A stretch of 34,256 nucleotides of DNA from Kineosporia sp. A_224 (GTDB lineage Bacteria > Actinomycetota > Actinomycetes > Actinomycetales > Kineosporiaceae). The position numbers and the translations under genes are program-made. The notes beneath the pieces were generated by a model that made no database searches, was not told where the DNA came from, and saw nothing but the letters and a program-made list of their open reading frames with translations. Positions 28,739-34,256 of this stretch are shown one piece after another; the first letter of the stretch is position 1, and the number at the start of each line of letters is the position of its first letter. Location: contig NZ_MWLN01000188.1 in the NCBI RefSeq assembly GCF_002198655.1, positions 77,954-112,209 of the forward strand, given 5' to 3'.

Positions 28739-29185
28739 TCAGCCCTTGGGCGACGCGACGAGCACGGGGATGAGCCGGTCCGTCTTCGTCTGGTACTCGG
28801 CGTACGTCGGGAAGGCCGCGACCGAGCGCTCCCACCAGGCCGAGCGCTCCTCGCCGTCCACCTCGCGCACGACCGCGTCGAACGGCTCCGGGCCGTCCTG
28901 GACCATGACCTCGCCCGGGTGCGCGACGAGGTTGAAGTACCACTCCGGGTGCTCCGGGGCACCGCCCTTGGACGCGACGAAGGCGTACGAGCCCCCGTGC
29001 TCGACGCGCATGAGCGCGATCTTGCGGATCTTCCCCGACTTCCGGCCGCGCATCGTCACGACGACGATCGGGAGCCCGGTGTCGCGCAGGGTGTTCGCCT
29101 CGCGGCCGCCGCTCGCCTCGTACGCCTCGACCTGCTCGCGCACCCAGGCCGACGGGCTCGGTTCGTACTCGCCTTCCAGTGCCAT
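28739..29185 (-). CDS. Nitroreductase/deazaflavin-dependent oxidoreductase (Ddn family)
   Basis: A 148-residue protein of the split-beta-barrel deazaflavin (F420)-dependent nitroreductase family, to which mycobacterial Ddn belongs. Landmarks are LPIVVVTMRGRKSGKIRKIALMRVEHGG, YAFVASKGGAPEHPEWYFNLVAHP and the end YQTKTDRLIPVLV. GRKSGKxRxxxL is the family's F420 phosphate-contacting region. Natural substrates of most members are unknown; quinones are suspected. It sits between ureC and ureF, an odd place. TAGGGT (29192-29197) lies 6 nt before the ATG, so it may have its own leaderless promoter inside the operon. Confidence 0.92.
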   Translation of the reverse strand: MALEGEYEPSPSAWVREQVEAYEASGGREANTLRDTGLPIVVVTMRGRKSGKIRKIALMRVEHGGSYAFVASKGGAPEHPEWYFNLVAHPGEVMVQDGPEPFDAVVREVDGEERSAWWERSVAAFPTYAEYQTKTDRLIPVLVASPKG

Positions 29186-29191
29186 GCCCGC

Positions 29192-29197
29192 ACCCTA
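29192..29197 (-). promoter_or_regulatory. Candidate -10 of an internal promoter in the urease operon
   Basis: TAGGGT on the minus strand ends 6 nt before the ATG of the Ddn-like gene, the same layout as at 4812 and 5918. No -35 hexamer stands out 17 bp upstream. Confidence 0.4.
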
Positions 29198-29251
29198 CGT
29201 CGCCGGGGGCGGCCCGGCCCGGCAGGCCCGTCCTCGCCATCGCCCGCACCC

Positions 29252-31008
<1,757 letters not shown>

Positions 31009-31009
<1 letters not shown>

Positions 31010-31689
31010 CAGGCACCGTCCTGCACGGTCGTCGTGGTGCCCGCCGGGGCGTCGAGCGGGCCGGGCGCGGGCAGCGTCAGTCCGGCGACGACGCGCGTGC
31101 CCGCGAGCGGCACGAGCGTCACCTCGCGGTCGATGCCGGGCTCGAAGCGGACGGCGGTCCCCGCCGGGATGTCGAGGTGCTGGCCGTGCGCCGCGGCGCG
31201 GTCGAACTCCAGCGCCGGGTTCGCCTGCGCGAAGTGGTAGTGCGAGCCGACCTGCACGGGCCGGTCGCCGGTGTTGACGACGGTGAGCGTCGTGCGCGGC
31301 CGGCCCGCGCTCAGCGCGACCGTGCCCGCGGCGGGGAGCACCTCCCCGGGCCGGACGACGGAGCCCGGCGGCGGGGCGGACGTGCCGGCCCCGATCGGGC
31401 CGTGGATCGTCACGAGCTTCGTGCCGTCGGGGAAGGTCGCCTCGATCTGGACCTCCGGCAGCAGCTCGGCGACCCCGGGCAGGACGTCGTCCGCCGTGAG
31501 CACCTCACGGCCCGCCTGCATGAGCTCGGCGACGCCGCGGCCGTCGCGGGCCGCCTCCATGACGAACGAGCAGAGCACCGCGACCGCCTCGGGGTGGTTG
31601 AGCCGCAGACCGCGACCGCGACGGCGCCACGCGAGCTCCGCCGCGTAGGAGATCATGAGTCGCTCTTGCTCGTGCGGTGTCAGCAGCAT
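31009..31689 (-). CDS. ureAB: Urease subunit gamma/beta fusion
   Basis: A 226-residue fusion of UreA and UreB. The gamma part (1-100) starts [13 protein letters not shown] and contains [13 protein letters not shown] and [16 protein letters not shown]. The beta part (about 105-226) has [42 protein letters not shown] and [10 protein letters not shown]. Fused gamma-beta subunits occur in several bacteria (Helicobacter is the best known) and in some actinobacteria. The ATG at 31689 has GGGGAG 4 nt upstream and matches the universal UreA start; an ATG at 31737 would add 16 non-conserved residues. First gene of the urease operon. Confidence 0.95.
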
Positions 31690-31836
31690 CGGTCTCCCCG
31701 GCAGGGCCTGCGGTCGCTCGGACGCTACGAAGCGCACGTTAAGCGCGTGGTCCTCGCATGTTTCCGCTGCGCGTCGCCGGTACCGGGCATGTCACCGCCG
31801 CATGTCACGGGGCGGCGGGTCTCACCGGACGGCCGG
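31690..31836. promoter_or_regulatory. Urease operon upstream region with GCATGTCAC direct repeats
   Basis: Two perfect copies of GCATGTCAC (31787-31795 and 31800-31808) lie 13 bp apart start to start, and an imperfect third, GCATGTTTC, is at 31756-31764. They are placed as upstream operator sites for the urease promoter, which I cannot locate precisely. They do not have the 11-bp half-site spacing of GlnR boxes, and no Nur-like site is seen. Confidence 0.4.
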
Positions 31837-33093
31837 TCAGGCCGCGACGTCGTCCAGCGCCGCCCCGAACGCCTCGGCGAGGAGCTTGACGTCGTCGTCG
31901 GTCGTGACGAACGACGGCGACACCTGCAGGCCCCCGGTCGCGAGCACCCGGGTGAGCACGCCGTGCCCGCGCAGGGCGGCCGCGACCCGGGCCGGCAGCG
32001 CCGGGTCGAGGGCGAGCGCCGCCGGGTCGACCTGCACGGCGGCCATCGCGCCGGTGCCGCTGCGCACCTCGGAGACGAGGTCGTGGTCGGCGAGCGGGGC
32101 GAGCAGTGTGTGCAGCGTGCCCTCGAGCCGGGCCGCCTCGGCGAGCAGGTTCTCCTGCTCGATGACGTCGAGGTTCGCCAGGGCGACCGCGCACGCCGTC
32201 GCGTGCCCCGAGTAGGTGTAGCCGTGCCGCCACATGCCGGTGCCCGCGCGCCAGAACGGCTCGGCGACCCGCGGGGCGACGAGCACCGTGCCGAGCGGCG
32301 CGTAGCCGCTCGTCACGCCCTTCGCGCCGGTGACGATGTCCGGCTGGAGGCCGAACCGGGTCGCCCCGAACCAGAAGCCGCCGATCCGGCCGTAGCCGGT
32401 GATGACCTCGTCGCACACGAGGAGCACGTCGCGGTCGCGGCAGATCTTCTCCACCGACTCCAGGTAGCCGGCCGGCGGCGGGAAGACCCCGCCGGCGCCG
32501 ACGACCGGCTCGACGAAGAACGCCGCGACCCGGTCCGGCCCGGTCGCGTCGAGGACGGCGGCGAGCGCCTCGGCGGAGTCCCAGGGCACCTGGGCGGTGT
32601 CGGCGAGCAGCGGGCCGTACCCGAGCCGGTTCGCCGGGATCCCGGACAGGCTCGTGCCGCCGGCGTGCATGCCGTGGTAGCCGTGCCGGCGGCTGAGGAC
32701 GACGGTCTTCTCCGGGCGGCCGACGACCTGCCAGTACCGGCGGGCGAGCTTGATCGCGCTGTCGACCGAGTCCGACCCGCCGCTCGTGAGGAAGACCTTG
32801 CTGCCCGGCACCGGCGCGATCGCGGCGACCCGCTCGGCGAGCTCGAGCGTCGGGCGCGTCGCGTAGTCCCCGAAGGTCGTGTACGCGGCGAGGCTCGACA
32901 TCTGGGCGGCCGCCGCGGCGCCGAGCGCGGTGCGGCCGTGCCCGACGTTGCAGTACCAGAGCGCCGCGGTGGCGTCGAGGTAGCGCCGGCCGGCCTCGTC
33001 GGTGACGTACGCGCCGTCCCCGGAGGCGATGACGAGCGGACCGGAGGCCGACACGGCCGCCATGTCCGCGAACGGGTGCCAGTAGCTGCCCAC
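31837..33093 (-). CDS. Class III pyridoxal-phosphate aminotransferase
   Basis: A 418-residue fold-type I aminotransferase of class III (omega-aminotransferase group). Landmarks: YLDATAALWYCNVGHG, TSGGSDSVDSAIKLAR (phosphate-binding), SRRHGYHGMH, VLLVCDEVITGYGRIG with the Asp that pairs the pyridine nitrogen, and TGAKGVTSGYAPLG with the Schiff-base Lys (about 258), then TYSGHATACAVALANL. Such enzymes move amino groups from omega-amino acids, polyamines or beta-alanine to pyruvate or similar acceptors; the specificity is not readable. The GTG at 33093 has AGGAGGA 5 nt upstream. It points toward the urease operon on the same strand with a 147-bp gap, so the operon probably has its own promoter. 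Confidence 0.93.
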   Translation of the reverse strand: MGSYWHPFADMAAVSASGPLVIASGDGAYVTDEAGRRYLDATAALWYCNVGHGRTALGAAAAAQMSSLAAYTTFGDYATRPTLELAERVAAIAPVPGSKVFLTSGGSDSVDSAIKLARRYWQVVGRPEKTVVLSRRHGYHGMHAGGTSLSGIPANRLGYGPLLADTAQVPWDSAEALAAVLDATGPDRVAAFFVEPVVGAGGVFPPPAGYLESVEKICRDRDVLLVCDEVITGYGRIGGFWFGATRFGLQPDIVTGAKGVTSGYAPLGTVLVAPRVAEPFWRAGTGMWRHGYTYSGHATACAVALANLDVIEQENLLAEAARLEGTLHTLLAPLADHDLVSEVRSGTGAMAAVQVDPAALALDPALPARVAAALRGHGVLTRVLATGGLQVSPSFVTTDDDVKLLAEAFGAALDDVAA

Positions 33094-33197
33094 GGGTTCC
33101 TCCTGCTCGCTGCACGTCCGTCGTGATGCCGCCTGCTGCCGCGAGGCTACGGGCCGATCCCGGACGCCGTCACGGGCGGGATGCGACGATGGGGGCC

Positions 33198-33854
33198 ATG
33201 GATGCCCAGCGCGGCGCCGGGCGACCCCGCCGTCCGGCCTTCTTCGGCCCGACGGTGATGGACACGTTCGTCGGCGCCCCCGACCCGGCGCAGCGGGTCG
33301 AGGCGGCGCACGCGACGGCCGAGGCGCTCGTCCGGCACGGCCGCGGCGCGGACGACGAGACCGCGGCCCGGCTCGTCGCGATCGCCGACGAGCACGGCAT
33401 CGACGAGGTCGCCGAGCTGTGGTCGCACACGCCGTCCGACACCCTGCCGGGCGCGCTGTGGCGGCTGTACGCGCTGCGCGCGGGCATCCGGCAGGACCCG
33501 GTCGCGCTCGCGCGCGCCTTCGACGCGGGCCGCGGGCGGGCGCCGGTGCACGAGGCCGTCGCCGGTGTCGGCGAGCCGCCCGGCGCCGACGAGGTGCTCG
33601 CTCTCGCGGACGCCGTCCTCACCGGGGTGTTCCGCGGCGACCTCGCCGTCGCGCTCGAGCGGGCCGCGGCCTTCTGCCGGGTCGTGTCGACCGGGCAGGC
33701 CGTGCTCGCGGACGACGACGTCGCGCCGGTCGAGCACGGTGCGGTCCTCACCCTCCAGGTCTCCGACGTGACCCGGCGCGCGGCGGACCTGCTGCGGACC
33801 GCCGTCCAGCTCGAAGGGGCGGCCCGGCTGTGGCGGGCCGGGGAGCTGCACTGA
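33198..33854 (+). CDS. Conserved actinobacterial-looking protein of unknown function
   Basis: A 218-residue soluble, helical, Ala/Asp/Glu/Arg-rich protein. The middle contains AELWSHTPSDTLPGALWRLYALRAGIRQDPVALARAFDAG and GVGEPPGADEVLALADAVLTGVFRGDLAVALERAAAF. The LPGALWRLYxLR block looks conserved, but I cannot attach a function to it, and no catalytic or DNA-binding motif stands out. The ATG at 33198 is chosen; an ATG at 33189 in frame would add MGA. Good SDs are absent for both. It is divergent from the aminotransferase gene (104 bp between them). Palindromes follow the stop at once. Confidence 0.78.
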   Translation: MDAQRGAGRPRRPAFFGPTVMDTFVGAPDPAQRVEAAHATAEALVRHGRGADDETAARLVAIADEHGIDEVAELWSHTPSDTLPGALWRLYALRAGIRQDPVALARAFDAGRGRAPVHEAVAGVGEPPGADEVLALADAVLTGVFRGDLAVALERAAAFCRVVSTGQAVLADDDVAPVEHGAVLTLQVSDVTRRAADLLRTAVQLEGAARLWRAGELH

Positions 33855-33882
33855 CCGGTCATGACCAGGTCCTGGCCGGGAT

Positions 33883-33908
33883 CAGTGCGTGACGATCGTC
33901 ACGCACTG
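33883..33908. promoter_or_regulatory. 26-bp perfect palindrome with GTGA-N6-TCAC core
   Basis: The half-site CAGTGCGTGACGA is repeated in exact inverted form. Inside lies GTGA-CGATCG-TCAC (33889-33902), the core of Crp-family (Crp/GlxR) sites. As RNA it would form an 11-bp stem with a 4-nt loop, so it could instead terminate the gene ending 29 bp upstream. Confidence 0.6.
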
Positions 33909-33964
33909 TCACAGGTCGTCGCCAGAAATCACCGCCCGGCTCTGTCGTAAAGCCCGCGGATCGG

Positions 33965-33990
33965 GGAACATGTCTGTCGATGGGCACGTT
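33965..33990 (+). promoter_or_regulatory. ECF-sigma-type promoter candidate
   Basis: GGAAC (33965-33969), 18 bp, then GTT (33988-33990), read as GGGAACA...CGTTG, fits the SigR/SigH-class promoter pattern of actinobacteria. About one such match is expected by chance in a window this size, so this is tentative. Confidence 0.35.
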
Positions 33991-34116
33991 GGCCATCACT
34001 GGTGACACCCTCCGGGGTCTCACCGGGCGTCGGGTCGCGGTAACCCCGGGTCCCATCTGAAGCCGCCATGAGTGGCCATTGCGCCGTGAGGCGTTCCCGG
34101 TCCGACGCTCGTACGA

Positions 34117-34150
34117 CACCGCAGCGCCCCCTTCGGGGGGCGCTGCGGTG
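34117..34150 (+). terminator. Strong terminator with UUCG tetraloop
   Basis: A 15-bp perfect stem (caccgcagcgccccc and complement) closes a TTCG loop, followed by CTTTG. The next gene starts 21 bp later. What transcript it ends is unclear: the gene at 33198 stops 262 bp before it. Confidence 0.88.
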
Positions 34151-34171
34151 CTTTGGGCGAGACTGGGGGCG

Positions 34172-34256
34172 ATGAGCAGCGACACGACGGTCGGGCCCGA
34201 CGGCCCGGCCGCGCCCGACGAGGCCGGGCCGGCCGAGGAGGCCGGGCCGGCCGACG
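34172..34256 (+). CDS. Start of an unidentified gene (partial, runs off right edge)
   Basis: From the ATG at 34172 the frame is open to the window end (28 codons). The peptide is acidic and rich in Ala, Pro, Gly and Asp/Glu, with a repeated EAGPAE-like unit (gaggccgggccggcc in DNA). GGGGG lies 3 nt upstream. Acidic disordered starts of this kind are common in actinobacterial membrane and regulatory proteins. Nothing more can be said. Confidence 0.5.
   Translation, partial: MSSDTTVGPDGPAAPDEAGPAEEAGPAD

Larger units (their letters stand above)
33855..34171. other. Gene-free spacer rich in palindromes and hairpins
   Basis: No convincing gene on either strand. In order it holds GGTCATGACC (33857-33866), a 26-bp palindrome (33883-33908), an ECF-sigma-like promoter candidate (33965-33990), a stretch with CCGGGGT pairing to ACCCCGG around 34010-34045, and a strong UUCG-loop terminator (34117-34150). 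A 108-codon minus-strand frame across it resembles nothing and I take it as a shadow. Confidence 0.5.

Noticed and set aside
31690-31836. GlnR box for nitrogen control of urease
   Set aside because: GTCAC half-sites are present but lie 13 bp apart as direct repeats, not in the GTNAC-N6-GNAAC arrangement.
33859-34185. 108-codon minus-strand frame across the right-hand spacer
   Set aside because: No start signal, no family resemblance, and it crosses the terminator hairpin and the palindrome.

Overview
The window is very GC-rich (mostly G/C third positions, frequent GTG starts). It carries typical actinobacterial families: a DUF222/13E12-type HNH protein with a mycobacterial-type LexA box, an F420/deazaflavin nitroreductase (Ddn) relative, a Pr6Pr membrane protein, a DUF1206 protein, a fused ureA-ureB, and starts that look leaderless, with a TANNNT hexamer 6-7 nt upstream. 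I read it as the chromosome of a free-living actinobacterium. I cannot name the genus. No phage, insertion sequence, CRISPR array, rRNA or tRNA is visible.

Layout. 1-1596 (minus): a PQ-loop membrane protein and the 5' part of a Sua5-type tRNA t6A synthase that runs off the left edge. 1873-2715 (plus): an anchored Thr/Pro-rich protein of unknown function. 2793-4852 (minus): a DUF222-HNH protein with a collagen-like linker and a perfect SOS box over its promoter. 4895-5045: remnant of a HAD phosphatase gene with an in-frame stop. 5054-7824 (minus): a lipase-like lipoprotein and a secreted lysyl oxidase with copper and quinone-cofactor residues intact. 8005-9998 (plus): a geranylgeranyl-reductase-family flavoprotein and a His-containing membrane protein, the latter overlapping a YihY/BrkB gene tail to tail. 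10973-12646 (plus): a tight operon of Pr6Pr protein, YbaK-type aminoacyl-tRNA deacylase and heme-degrading-domain protein. 12784-16570 (plus): an unusual exporter whose ATPase is fused to an extracellular X-Pro-peptidase-like hydrolase, plus its ABC-2 permease. 16729-20121 (plus): a 1130-residue secreted subtilase. 20212-23041 (minus): an ECF-type Ni/Co transporter made of CbiO and a CbiM-CbiN-like-CbiQ fusion. 23212-25272 (plus): a membrane-anchored HExxH protein, a YegP domain with a histone-H1-like tail, and a glyoxalase-fold protein. 25284-31689 (minus): DUF1206 protein, acyl-CoA-binding protein, then urease ureAB-ureC-[ddn-like]-ureF-ureG-ureD. 31837-33093 (minus): a class III aminotransferase. 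33198-34256 (plus): a conserved unknown protein, a palindrome- and hairpin-rich spacer, and the first codons of a gene cut by the right edge.

The clearest functional theme is nickel. The urease operon needs Ni, and about 4 kb away lies a metal transporter whose promoter region holds two adjacent 17-bp palindromes fitting the Nur box (TTGC-N9-GCAA) of the actinobacterial nickel-sensing Fur-family repressor. I infer that the transporter supplies Ni to urease under Nur control. The most unusual protein is the hydrolase-ATPase fusion at 12784. The best regulatory call is the LexA box at 4837-4852.
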